Positions 1 through 10,800 of a DNA stretch of 64,000 nt are shown one piece after another (positions within the stretch are counted from its first letter, which is position 1; the number at the start of each line of letters is the position of its first letter). The DNA comes from Nannochloropsis salina CCMP1776 (lineage: Eukaryota; Sar; Eustigmatophyceae; Eustigmatales; Monodopsidaceae). Position numbers and translations under genes: made by a program. Under the pieces are notes generated by a model that did not search any database, had not been told where the DNA came from, and saw only the letters and a list, made by a program, of their open reading frames with translations. The stretch covers positions 1-64,000 of the forward strand of contig SDOX01000093.1 in assembly GCA_004565275.1 (NCBI GenBank), in the 5' to 3' direction.

Positions 1-167
1 CTAACCCTAACCCTAACCCTAACCCTAACCCTAACCCTAACCCTAACCCTAACCCTAACCCTAACCCTAACCCTAACCCTAACCCTAACCCTAACCCTAA
101 CCCTAACCCTAACCCTAACCCTAACCCTAACCCTAACCCTAACCCTAACCCTAACCCTAACCCTAAC
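1..167. repeat. Telomere, (CCCTAA)n
   Basis: About 28 perfect tandem copies of CCCTAA run from the first base to position 167. At a left chromosome end the 5' strand is expected to be the C-rich one, and it is. This is the TTAGGG telomere type, found in many stramenopiles, animals and fungi. The array stops abruptly at unique sequence, with no degenerate subtelomeric repeats between it and the first gene. Confidence 0.97.
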
Positions 168-263
168 AGGAACAAGGTGGATTTTTGTTTAGATGTCCTC
201 GAACGATGCTTATGAAGCGGTCGAATCGTATGAATGGCGGAGGGGGATGCAAAAAAGACATTT

Positions 264-1820
264 TTATCGGGAAACTCCCTTACACCGGAAGACGCATACC
301 TCAGAGTCGATTGTGGCTTGAAAGTCATCCTTCTTTTGATCTCGAATGTAGGCCAACCTTCCAATCGCTCTCACAAAATCGTCGAGGTTATCTTCGAGTT
401 CACGTGATATTTCGTCGATAACGCCCTTGTCCTTTGCAGCATCATACCTTGCAAGGCCCTTTTTGACAGCATCTTGAATCTCTAAAGGCGAAATTCCAAC
501 AGCTCCAACAGCAGAACTGGGAGGATCAAAAAAAAGACTCGAAATGAGAATTCCTAAGGATCCGACAATGGTAAGAGCTATACCAACCGGGGGAAAAGCG
601 GTCCCTACGACAAAGGCTCCGGCAAGTAGGATGTTGGACACGCCTTCAATGATCGTGCTTGCATCACAGGATTTTCCTGTGCATTCTTTAATCAGAGTTG
701 CCATAGACCGCATCGTGTCTGCCGCTCCTTTGAGGTAATCTTTCGATTCAACACCACCTACCAGTTTCCCCTCACCATCTTTTACTCTCCAGACTCTCTC
801 ATATGTTCGGAATCCTCTGGATTGTGGAGTACTAGTAGGAAGGGGACCTCTCTCCACTGTCTGTGCCGTTGTTTCAAGGATGTTGGCTGTTTCCGCCGGG
901 GTATTTGTAGCGGTCATAAAACTTTCACCGACATTTCCATCGTCGTCTCCAAACGCGGGATCGATGAAAAGAGAGCAGTGCTCGTACATTACCGATGCAT
1001 TACCGAGGGGATCAGCTCCTCGGAAAAAGCGCGAGAGCGGGGAGGTGGCTTCCTGCTCAGATGACTGACCGAGCTCATAGACAACAAGGGTGGAGTTGTC
1101 CTCCTGCAAGATGATTTGATGCGACGAAAGGAGGACAGATATAAGGGGCCCTTCAAATGTCTTCTCCGACTGATTGTTGTAAACATTGAACGTGAAGGCC
1201 GCGTTGGGCTTCTCGACGGGGAAGAACTCGTCAAAAAGATATCCGACAAAATAGCTTGTGGGCCATACTGTGGCCTGCTCTAAGGGCATCTCTGTAAAAG
1301 CATAGGTTTCTGCATCCATATCGGTGGTGCGAAGGTAGTATCGTCCCGCTGCCCTTTCTAAAGTGCAGTGTTGCGCCATCTGAATGAAGAGAAGTCTTGG
1401 GGTGTCCAAGGCGTCCTGGGTTTCTTGCAGGCGAGCTTCGCACTCTTGAAGCTGTTTTTTGAGCTTTCTCTTGCTGATCCACCTGCGATTTCGCGGTTTT
1501 CGAAACAAATCGCGCTGCAGGAAACGATCCTCGCGTGTTGCATTCAGCGTAGTTTCCTGAGAGGCCGTCACACTGGAGCCCATAGATTTCTCATGCTTGG
1601 CAAAACCGTCATGAGGAGAGGAGCCACGACGGACTCCACAGCTTTTTCCACAGCGCTTTCCGCTGGAGACTACGAATTCTTGCAATCGGCTGCGGAGCCC
1701 ATGCTTGTCACGAAAGCCCGATAATCGTCGCACGCTTGAAAGTCTTGTGGTTTGAGCCTCTATGTGCAACGCTAGCGCGGCTAAGATAATCAAGCCCAAT
1801 TTGAAGGAGAAAGATGGCAT
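264..1820 (-). CDS. Secreted or membrane protein with hydrophobic hairpin, subtelomeric
   Basis: One open frame of 518 codons is read toward the telomere; its stop lies about 100 bases from the repeats. It starts with a signal peptide (hydrophobic core LGLIILAALALH, likely cut after HIEA). A basic, probably helical stretch follows around residues 110-140. Residues about 150-290 resemble an unnamed domain I recall from secreted proteins of algae and bacteria, with the pattern FTE.P...A..T..FV...D..F, then PNAA, then a VxVLxS strand and VVYEL.QS; that match is from memory. A Gly/Ala-rich hydrophobic hairpin lies at about residues 395-435 (AGAFVVGTAFPPVGIALT). The tail is charged and helical, with two late cysteines. 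Such hairpins occur in membrane-inserting proteins, but I do not assign a function. No family name recognised; the reading frame looks whole. Confidence 0.7.
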   Translation of the reverse strand: MPSFSFKLGLIILAALALHIEAQTTRLSSVRRLSGFRDKHGLRSRLQEFVVSSGKRCGKSCGVRRGSSPHDGFAKHEKSMGSSVTASQETTLNATREDRFLQRDLFRKPRNRRWISKRKLKKQLQECEARLQETQDALDTPRLLFIQMAQHCTLERAAGRYYLRTTDMDAETYAFTEMPLEQATVWPTSYFVGYLFDEFFPVEKPNAAFTFNVYNNQSEKTFEGPLISVLLSSHQIILQEDNSTLVVYELGQSSEQEATSPLSRFFRGADPLGNASVMYEHCSLFIDPAFGDDDGNVGESFMTATNTPAETANILETTAQTVERGPLPTSTPQSRGFRTYERVWRVKDGEGKLVGGVESKDYLKGAADTMRSMATLIKECTGKSCDASTIIEGVSNILLAGAFVVGTAFPPVGIALTIVGSLGILISSLFFDPPSSAVGAVGISPLEIQDAVKKGLARYDAAKDKGVIDEISRELEDNLDDFVRAIGRLAYIRDQKKDDFQATIDSEVCVFRCKGVSR

Positions 1821-2723
1821 ATTCCTCTGTTCTGTATGGCAAAGAGGAGTGTAGGTTGGAAGACTCAGAAGGATGTAAACACTTACGTAGAAGGTTCATA
1901 TAGAAGGTTCATATGCCAACGCGAGTGATGGCGACTGATATGATACGAATGTCTTCGCATAGGAACAAGATCGTACTCGCTCTCTCCCTAGAACATGGAA
2001 TGTGCCGTGCAAAGTCTTAGTCGGGTGCTCTGGCATTAAGTTAAATTGACAACAAGCCAAGGACCAAACCGATCTTGATATCAGCACTTTGGAAGCCAAC
2101 ATAAGCTACCCAAATTCATTCAAAACATAGACTTGAATTAGCTTGAGCATGGAAGATAGTTTCTTGCTTAGAAAGAGGTGCAAACCCAAGAAAAAGGTAC
2201 GCAAACAGTCTTACACCTTCGTGAGGTCTCAATGACTGCGACCACAGATTCGTCCGTGTCATGAGTGTATTTCGAGGAGTTTTCCCGAATATGAGCGAGA
2301 AAAGGTGAATATTCATGCAGTATGAGATGTTTCTTGATTCTGAATGCCCTCGGTGAGTTCTCTGTGCAGGTGAGTTTGACCGGATTTCAGTGAAATATAC
2401 CACATTCTAATGAGTCGCGCAAAAGCTTTCTTGAAAGCAATTCTCTGACCCTGTGGTAAATTTACGATTAAAGGTGATAGAAGCAATATGGCTTCGACGA
2501 CAGCTGAAAACGCTACAACTTGAACAAGTCTCTGAGCAAGGAACCTGAGGGTTGTCAGATTCAGTTCTGCGATTGCAAGAGGAATGGGATATTTTTAGTA
2601 GAATCTTAATGCAATTAAAATCTCCGACTCTAGGCAATTTGCACTTGATGCAATGCTCCAACTTCAGGCGAATCGCGGGAAACATCTCTGTGAGGGACCT
2701 GGGAGTGAAAGTTTCTGTTAGGG
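1821..2723. other. Intergenic region, no gene seen
   Basis: Moderately AT-rich sequence. Short open frames exist on both strands, but none has a recognisable domain, a signal peptide or a believable splice structure. A single telomere-like unit (GTTAGGGTTA) lies at about 2717-2727, overlapping the end of the next gene. Confidence 0.5.
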
Positions 2724-3281
2724 TTACGTAGGACTGATTGAGGGAGCTAGAGTTGGCGCGCAATTTGCGGCTTTTTTGAGTTTCAAGTATCGCACTTTTA
2801 CGGTGGCGGGGTTGACCAGCGGCGTCATACACAAGGCCTCCGTAGCATTTAGTAGGTAAGCGAAAGCATTCACCGCTAACGTTTCGCGTGCGCACTCGCT
2901 AGCCATTACCTTGACGCGAAAGCGGCAGTTCCCCCCCTTGCGTCTGGGGAAAGCGATGTTGCGCCAGTAGATAGCAGTCATTCCATTGGTATCCTCAACG
3001 ATTTGCGGCGGAGTATAGGGCTTTGAAGACGGACGCATTGCTGTTCACTCTACCAACAAGCCATTGGGGAGATTCAATTGGAAGTCCAGATTCTCAACGG
3101 GATCTTTGCTCTTGAGCATGACGGTAATCTTGGCCCGGCCCTTGCCTGCCACAACCCCGAGCTTAGCATTCGGCCTAACTTTGGCCTTGAGAAAAACCCG
3201 AGGACATTCTTGAGTGACGGTGGTGAGAATGGTTGCAAAGCCCAGGAGGGCGACGAGGACAATAGTAGAGAACTTTGTCAT
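2724..3281 (-). pseudogene. Small secreted protein with DUF11-like fold, in-frame TGA
   Basis: The first ATG with a good signal peptide (MTKFSTIVLVALLGFATIL) is at 3281. Mature sequence follows from about residue 25 (ECPRVFLKAKV). The frame runs 79 codons, meets a TGA at about 3045-3047, then continues open in the same frame for over 100 codons to 2724. Both sides read as one domain: ITVMLKS, LPNGL, then YWRNIAF and RFRVKVMAS, resembling the conserved-repeat (DUF11) pattern of cell-surface proteins. The C-terminus is APTLAPSISPT, a Pro/Ser/Thr linker typical of stramenopile extracellular proteins. I see no GT/AG pair that neatly removes the TGA. It may be a recent pseudogene, a sequencing error or a readthrough gene. 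The linker suggests that more sequence once followed. Confidence 0.5.
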
Positions 3282-4427
3282 GTGTAAGTGCTTAAATCTA
3301 TGCTCGTATAAACGCGCCTGGAGTGGTTGGGAAGCTGGTGACAGGTCGACCTGTAAGAAAATGCGCAAACATCAGCCCAAAGTGTACATAAATTATGGTT
3401 CATGTTGCCATTTACAGTGCTTAATTAGAATTTGCAAGGTCTGGTACACGACAAAAATATGTCAAGAATCTCTGTGTCACTTAGTTCCGGTGGTGTCCAC
3501 GAGAGTCAGGCCAGGATGTCCTCAGCAGCCCATCATGTCAGGAAATCTAGGGGCTGTTGCTAAAGACCTCATGGGCAGACCTCAACTGAACAATATGGCA
3601 TACAAATGAGCAAATAATGGCACGGCAGTCCACAGATATTATTGTGCAAGAATAGGTTGCATTCGTGGGAGGGACGACATGTGAGACATAGCCGTTGCAA
3701 GAGGCGCCCATGTTCATGGGTGGTGGCTTGGGCACACGAAATCCCCGCAGGGAGTCGATTTGCATATGTGTGCGTGAACGAAATTCCTCCTTTAAGTAGT
3801 ACAGTACCATACGTATACAAACATTTCTTTCAATCCTCTAGGCAGCAGGCGTCGCTTCCGTCCCATGCGTTACGAGCCTTCCGTGCCAAATAATCTAGCG
3901 TTCGAACTTCATGACCAGTACTCCCACCGTGGGGCCCCCGACCGTTAGCGAGTCGGCCGTTTCAGCAACCGGCTGGGGCTTGGTGTCCATCTGCCTGCGC
4001 TATGGCGTACCATTCACATGGAAAAGGCAGATAATAATGAAATGAAGATGAGGATGAATACTACGTCTAAGGTACTCAGCAATCCTGACGTAGGGCGCGA
4101 AGACGTCGTCGGCTCACGTCACACGCCTGACCCTTACTCGCACACACACATTCTCTATACACTCGGACTCACACACCCGAAACCACACTACATATAAGCA
4201 CACACTGCACCCGTTCTCACGCATACTCAGAATGAAACTATACTCACATACGTTTTACACTATCCGTTAGGCTCACAGGCACTCACACATCATATTGGGT
4301 ATACCTCACCACGATCAGTTCCTGCGAATGCCTGCCGTTTTTCGAAAATAACCAAAAATCCGTTCCGGGAAATCGGCCCGCCAACAATCACTGCCCAGTT
4401 TAATTTCTTCTTCTATTAGTTTCAAAT
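3282..4427. other. Intergenic region with CA-rich stretch
   Basis: No convincing gene. Small minus-strand frames near 3550-3820 have no domain or signal. From about 4130 to 4290 the sequence is rich in CACAC and CTCACAC, a degenerate CA-type simple repeat. The start of the secreted-protein gene and the 3' end of the eIF2B epsilon gene flank the interval. Confidence 0.5.
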
Positions 4428-7226
4428 TCACTCTGAATCGCTTGTGCCTCCATCACTGCTGGTGCTGTCATCCGCTTCATATTCCCGCACCCATTTCACA
4501 AACTTTTGCGTCCGTGCTTCTCTGAACAACTTACTCCTCTCGTCCGAAGAATCGTCGTCATTGTAGGCGTCTGCCCATGCGACAGCTATCGCTGGAGAAA
4601 GTAAACCTTCGTTGACATAAGTGAGCAACCCGAGTCCAAAAATGTCATACAGAAGGCGTGATGCACCAGCCTGATCTCCCATCCCTTTCGACTCTAAAGC
4701 ATAAGCTTCTGTAGCCTCCAACAAAGCCTCTTCCACTTCCTCTTCTTGATTTAGGGCGACTAAAAGCGGTTTCCAGTGTTGAAGCTGTGTAGCGATATTT
4801 GAAATCGCCGCCTGCTCGGACAACCTCGGCTGAGCGGCGACTGGCTTTGAATCCCGGACTCCTGAGGGATCCGTGTCGACTCCTGACACGCGCCCCCGAG
4901 CATAAATCTGCTCCCCTACTTTCAAGGTGGGGCGTGAAAGGGAGGAGTCTTTCTCAGCGTGGCGACACACGGCGTCAGGGTCCAAGGCCAGGTCCAGCAA
5001 GGCGGGAACCACGGCACGCATCACGGCTGCATAGGAACGGTTTTGGGCAAATTTAAATGATTTGATCTCCAGCAACAGGTTGGAGATCGCGTGTCGCGAG
5101 GCAAAGCCGGATATAATCATGTCCCGCACCACCTCTGCAAAATCGTCATCAGACGTAGCATTCGCAGCTGCTTCTCCGGTAAATCCTCCCAGCCCAACCC
5201 CATACACAGCGCCGGCAGTCCCTCGCTCCGTATCTACTCCTGCCAGGCCCCTGGCCAGTGCCGAGGAGAAATCCGTCAGGCCAGACTCCGGACCCCGTTT
5301 CCCCCCGTCTTCATCTATACAAATGCCTTCCTCCTCCTCTTCCTCTTCGTCCAGAACTTCCCACCGCTGCCTCCGTTCCTCGTCCGCGTCAATGGCCCCG
5401 ATGCTCTGCGCGCGAACATCCAGCATTGAGACTCTCTCGCCATCGAAGCAGGGCATCCAAGGACGTCCGATCCCATCAACACCGACACAACCGGGGTCGG
5501 TGACATTGTCCGCCCCCGTTTCCCTCTCGGTTGACAGGCCTCCTGGTCCGCCTCGACTCTCTATTCGCTTGGCGGGGGAGGCCAAGACAGATAAAGCCGT
5601 GCCCACCACACCGTCCCTCTCTACGCCTCCTTCTTCCTCCCAGGAGCTCACAGGCGTTGCTGTGAGACGTGAGAATGGCGGTAACTCCACTCCCTTGCCC
5701 ACCACTACCCCATAGGACAGCAGCGAGCCCCGTCCCACGCGCGCGCCCGCCCTCACCACCACGCCGTCACTCAATATGCTGCTCTCCACGACTGCCCCGT
5801 CCTCCACCACCACGTCCTGCCAGAGGTGCGAGTCCGAGATGTGCACGCTGGACCCTACCTTGACACGCCGGCCTAGCACGCTCTGAGAGAGCACCGAACC
5901 CGCCCCAATACTGGTACCTCGCCCGAGCATGACGCTTTCACTGACCGTGGCAAAACGAGAGACATGCACGCTCGCCCCGCCAGCGTCTTCCTCCTCACGA
6001 TAAAGCCAGCGCTTGTGGTACCGATAGGAGGTGGGCTCGCCGGCATGGAAGTGGTTGGTCTCAGGCACGCTCGGGTACAGCCACCTGTGGAGGAGGTCCT
6101 GAGAGACAGCGTGATAGACATGGGGGTCGTGTATCCGCGCCGCGTACTCGTGCGGGAGCGTCACGTGCGAGTAGACTTTATTACCCATCTCTCGGCTCTC
6201 CACCTCGTGGCGGAGAAAGCGGCCCATGTCCTGATAGTCCCAGTTGTCCGAGAAGGCGACCAGGACCTCGGGCGAGCAGACGTAGATATGGCAGTCCATC
6301 AGATCGCTCCGGAGCACGATCTCCGGGTGTCCCTCCTCTTTGAAGAGATCCAGCTCCACGTCCACCCCGCTCTCCTCGCCCTCGTCGTCCTGGTACAGCA
6401 CAAGCTGGGCGGTCTCAGCGTCCAGGCCCACGACCAGGTCCTCCCGCCGAGCGTGCACGGCCGCGTCGTACCCGACCTTAGACAGTACCACAGTGCAGAT
6501 GGAGAGGCTGTTCTCAGCCCTACGCCGCTTGTGCGCGGCCACCACGCCCGCCAGGTCCACGGTCGCGACCACGTCGCCACTGATGAGGACGAAGGGGTTG
6601 GAGCGGACCAGGCCTAGGGTGTCCATCTCCCGTAGCGCGTCCCCCGTGCCCATGCATTTGGCTGAAGAGATGCACCGGAGACCAACTACAGTGGACCACT
6701 TCGACCGGCTTATGTAGTCTTGCACATCCTCCTTTTTGTTGACACAAAATATAAAAACTTCCTGAAGACGAGGGGCGGTCGTAAAGAAATATGGATTCAG
6801 CGCCTCGATTTTGAAGTTCTTGTCCCATTTTCCAGAGCCACTACGATTCACAGCACACATGCTCTCAATGACTTACTCGAAAAGAGACAAAGACGCAATT
6901 TCCTGTAGGATTCTTGGCTCTCCATCTCCTTCTAACTCCTCCCCTTCCCCCTACTATACCTGCACTCCGGCCGCCACGAGAAATTCCATCACGTAGTCGA
7001 GCATGGGCATATTTAAGAGAGGCAAGAGGACTTTCGGTTTATCGAGCGAGCACGGCCGGAAGCTTCCAGTGAAGGAATCTGTTCGGTGGTACGGCGTGCT
7101 GGTAAGTAGGCAGTCGCGAGGAAACCCTCTCCTACCGGATCCCACACGCTTACCTGCCAAAACAATTGCCTGCAGCCGATCTTCCTCCTTCTGGACTTCG
7201 CCACTGGTGATACTACCACCCTTCAT
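4428..7226 (-). CDS. EIF2B5: eIF2B epsilon, catalytic GEF subunit
   Basis: This subunit exchanges GDP for GTP on translation initiation factor eIF2. I read three exons: 7226-7154, 7078-6960 and 6761-4428. The introns are 7153-7079 (GTAAGC..CAG) and 6959-6762 (GTATAG..CAG), and they join in phase to give about 841 residues. The join makes QAIVLA-DSFTGSF, then KVLLPLLNMPMLDY, then EVFIFC, matching the usual N-terminus (QAVLVADSF..LLPL.N..LIDY..EFL). Domain order: a nucleotidyltransferase-like fold (about residues 18-270), left-handed beta-helix hexapeptide repeats (about 340-430), an acidic linker, and a C-terminal W2/eIF5C HEAT domain with the acidic-aromatic end KFVKWVREYEADD. The family is usually about 700-750 residues; the excess lies in the linker. 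The gene is head to head with SMG1. Identity is secure; the start is the first ATG of exon 1. Confidence 0.93.
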
Positions 7227-7857
7227 AGCTCCCTGTATGGATGATAAGCATGGGCACGCGTAAGCTTGCTCGTATGTTTTTGCAAGAATTGTGGAGGAGG
7301 AGCCAGGTCGCCCCTCGTTGCCCCGCTCGCCGTAATATCATCACTTTGGCCCCGCGTGTCGAATGCCAATTCCTTTACGCATGAGTGACCGATGCACCGT
7401 GTGGCCCGGTCTCACGCATGCGTGTTGAGTTCGTGACTTTCAATTACTGATTTGAGTGCTTGTAGCTTTATAAGATTCTAGCTTTGCTGGGAGCTTGTGC
7501 AGTTCAACGGCTCACAATGGGATGCTTGCATGTATACTCCTAATAACTTCGTGGGTACTCCGTCTTCTTTATTCACAGCCATTGCTCTACGTGCAAGACA
7601 TTACGTCTCACCATAAGGATGTTGTGCAGACCTGCATCATTTCTGAAGACTTGCCGGCTTCAAAAGGAAAAGCATAGTAGTGCCACTACCTCGCGGCCTA
7701 CCGCGCTAGCATTAGCACACCCTGCGTCCTCTTTTTTACCCAGTCATCCTCATTGAGGCTTGTTGAGATGGATTTGGCGCTTTCAAAGTCATTATGTGGC
7801 CTCCGCCAATTTTTCAGCCCGTTTCGGTTCGAAAGAAACAGGTAGCCAGCACTGCCA
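7227..7857. promoter_or_regulatory. Divergent promoter region between EIF2B5 and SMG1
   Basis: About 630 bases separate the two divergent start codons, so both promoters and both 5' leaders must lie here or extend into it. I see no clear TATA box or tandem motif. Short open frames on both strands look accidental. A 5' leader intron for SMG1 is possible but not resolvable by eye. Confidence 0.45.
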
Positions 7858-10800
7858 ATGCCGCGCTTGCCGTCCCGTCGGGCCCCCCGGGAGAAGGAGG
7901 ACTCCACGCTCCCCTCCACAGCCCCGCCACTGCTCTACGATCCAGCCTCCGGCAACCTTGTTACACCCTTTGCGGCAAATTCGCGAACTGCGTCTTCCGA
8001 CCGCCGCAGTGACAACCGGGATCGGAACCGACATGGGTCACCCAGACCGGCCCCGGAGGCGTCCTCTCACCCGGCCGGCTCCACGCGGCGCTCCTCGTCT
8101 CACTCCGGTCGACAGCGCTCGCGACAGGAAGATAGGCAACTTTTGCGAGAGGAACAGAGACAGCACCCGCGACAGGAACACGCGAATGAGCAAGAGGGGC
8201 GACGAGGGGGAAGGTGGCCCTTGCAATTGCGGGGAGTCTTGGTGCAAGCTGAGAGCGAGTTGGACTCAAGGGCCGTGGGGATCTACCTGGATCGCGCCCT
8301 CGAATTGATCGAATCGCATGCTCAGCGCGCAAAGACGGAGCGCGATGCAAGGAAGACCGGAGCGGCAGCCGAGGGCACCCGGGCTCTGGTCGACAGCTGC
8401 GTCCGCCTGGTGCGCCCGGAGGGTGAGGCAACGTCGCTGGGAGTCGACTTGGTGGGCGTCGTGGTCCCTGTCCTCCGGCGGGTGGGAGACTCACCGAATT
8501 CCTGCCTTTCGGCGGCCTTGGACGCTCGCTTCGCGGAAGTTGTCAAGGCATTGCTGGCCTGGGCGCGAGAAGCCGCGGGGGAGGCGGTGGGGGCCCGCCT
8601 GGCCGTGGAGGAGGCCCTTCAGGCCTGGGGCGTGGGTAGCGGCGACCTCTCGCTCTGGGGGCGACACCTGCCCTTGGCCAGGTCCCTCCTCCAGGACATC
8701 TTGGAGGAGTTGCAAGGGCTGGGGTCCGAGGAGCCGGCCGTTCCCGGGGGGGGGAAGGAGCCCAGGGCGGACATCGAACAGGCGGGGGGGGAAGGGCGCG
8801 TGCGAAGGCTGGTGCGCTTGTTCGGCCTGTTGGTGGGCTGCTTGCCCGCGGGGGCGGCTTTCCAGGGGGCCACGGGGCTGAGCGAGTCGCAAAGGCAGGT
8901 CAGCGCCTTGGGAGGGGAATTTTCCCAGCCCTCGCCCTTGCACCTGGGCAGCCTTGTGCTCGGGTTCCTCCATTTCCTCTGCGTCTCGGTCCTGCCTGCC
9001 GCCCTGTGCCGGACCCCGTCCTCGACCACACCCTCCTCCTCCTCTCACGCTGTGCATGACGAGAGGGACGGCCCGATTTTCTTGATGCACTGCGTGCTCA
9101 AGCTGGCTGAGGCCCTCTTTCCTCTCTCTGGTGCTCCTGCTCCCTCCGCCCATGACGCGGCCTCTTCCCCGGACGCTGCCTACTTTCTCCTTGACGTGTA
9201 CCGGTACGGCGCTCACATTTGCCTTGGGGGCGGCGGGACAGGCGGGTCGTGGCCCCCCCACTGGATCGAGAGCGGGCTCACGGCACACCTGCACCTCCTC
9301 ACGCGTCTCTTACCCTCTCCCGGCGTTGGGCCCTCCCCCTCAGCGCTTGGCCCTGCCTTGTCGCATTTGGTGCGGTTGGATGGGAGCACGTTGCGAGCCA
9401 TTCTGGGCTTGGAGCATCCGACACGGGCACTGTCGCCTCCTCCGCCCCAGAGAGGTCTCCTCCCCGCCTTCCTCATGTCCTCCTCCTTGATTCTTTGGAG
9501 GGAGAAGCTGGCGTTAGAGTCTCCCTCTCTCCCCCCGCCCCCCACACCTGTGGCCCCGTCTGTCTCACAGACGCTGTGGGCGCGCACTCTGGGTGAGCTG
9601 GCGCTGCGGGAATCCGGAGGAGACGAAGAGCCGGGTGGGCAAGGGGACTCCGGAGCCTTGGACCTGTACGCTTGGCTGGCCTCGGAAGTGGAGGGAGGGC
9701 GGTGTCATGGCCAGCCGAAGGGGCACAGGGAGGAGGTTCTTCTCCTGAACTTGAGCGCTTTGAGCGCGGCTGTGGCGGTGGCGTGCCCGCGGCATATCGA
9801 GGAAAGGGTTGAGGGAAAGGGAGAGGGCGGAAGGCCCTTGGCCAAGGCACAGGCGCGGGCGGGAGCGGCCGGTTGCCGGGCGTTGCAGGCCCTGGGATTC
9901 CTGCCCTCCGACCCTGACCCTCTTGTCCATGCTCAGGCATCGAGGTCTCTTCCTGCCCCCTCCCCGGCCTTGCAGGCTGCCGCGATAGACTTGGCATCAC
10001 GCTTGCTCCGGTCCCTCCCTTCGTCGCGGACGGTCGACTTGTTGACGCGTCTTCTAAAACAGGCGGTCCCGACGGCCCTGATGTCCCTTCGCTCTCCGTC
10101 TTCTCCCGCGGCGGGCACTTCTCCGGCCACTCGTGCCTTGCGGGCTATCGATGAGGCCCTGGGGGATCTTCTGAAAGCCGCCTCGGGCCCTGGCTCTGGG
10201 CCCTTTTCTGGCACCTGCCTCTCACGCGCTGTCGCGACCCGGCTGCTTCAAGGCGCCCTTGGCCTGCTCGCCCGCTCCTCTCCCTTTGCAGACTTTACCC
10301 CTCTGGTGGATGAAGAACTCGAAGGGTCCGACGAGGTGGGCGTCGCCCTGGGAAAGCATCGCGGACTCGCTCTCTCCTTGATCGGAAAAATTCTCCGCCT
10401 CCTGCCCCCGCCTGCCCGCACTCTTGCACACTCGCCCTCTCCCTCCTCTTCCTCTGACAGCGACCACTACGAAGCCCAGTCGACTGTCCTACTACTTCAG
10501 GAGGCTCGCACGCTCCTTGTTCATGCCCTTCGAGATCCCATTCCTGCCATTCGTCCGCAGGCCTTGCAGACGCTCGCGCTTTTCCAGCTCTTGGTGGACG
10601 ACCACTGCCTTCAATATGCTCCCCCCTGCGGGTCTGAGGCTGTAGGGGACGTGCTCTTGCTGCAAGTCGAGCCGGCTGCGTCTGCCTGCAGCCCCTTCCA
10701 ACGTACACCTGAATTCGTGCGGCGGCTATTTGACTACCTGACTGGTGTCGGAGGGGAGCACCCGGAGGCTGACCGCGAGGTAATTCAAGGCAGGGAGAAA

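Noticed and set aside
2717-2727. Interstitial telomere repeat
   Set aside because: Only one and a half units; expected by chance and not evidence of an old chromosome end.
8491-9294. Antisense open frames inside the SMG1 gene
   Set aside because: They are shadows of a GC-rich coding strand, with no domain or signal, while the sense frame is clearly conserved.
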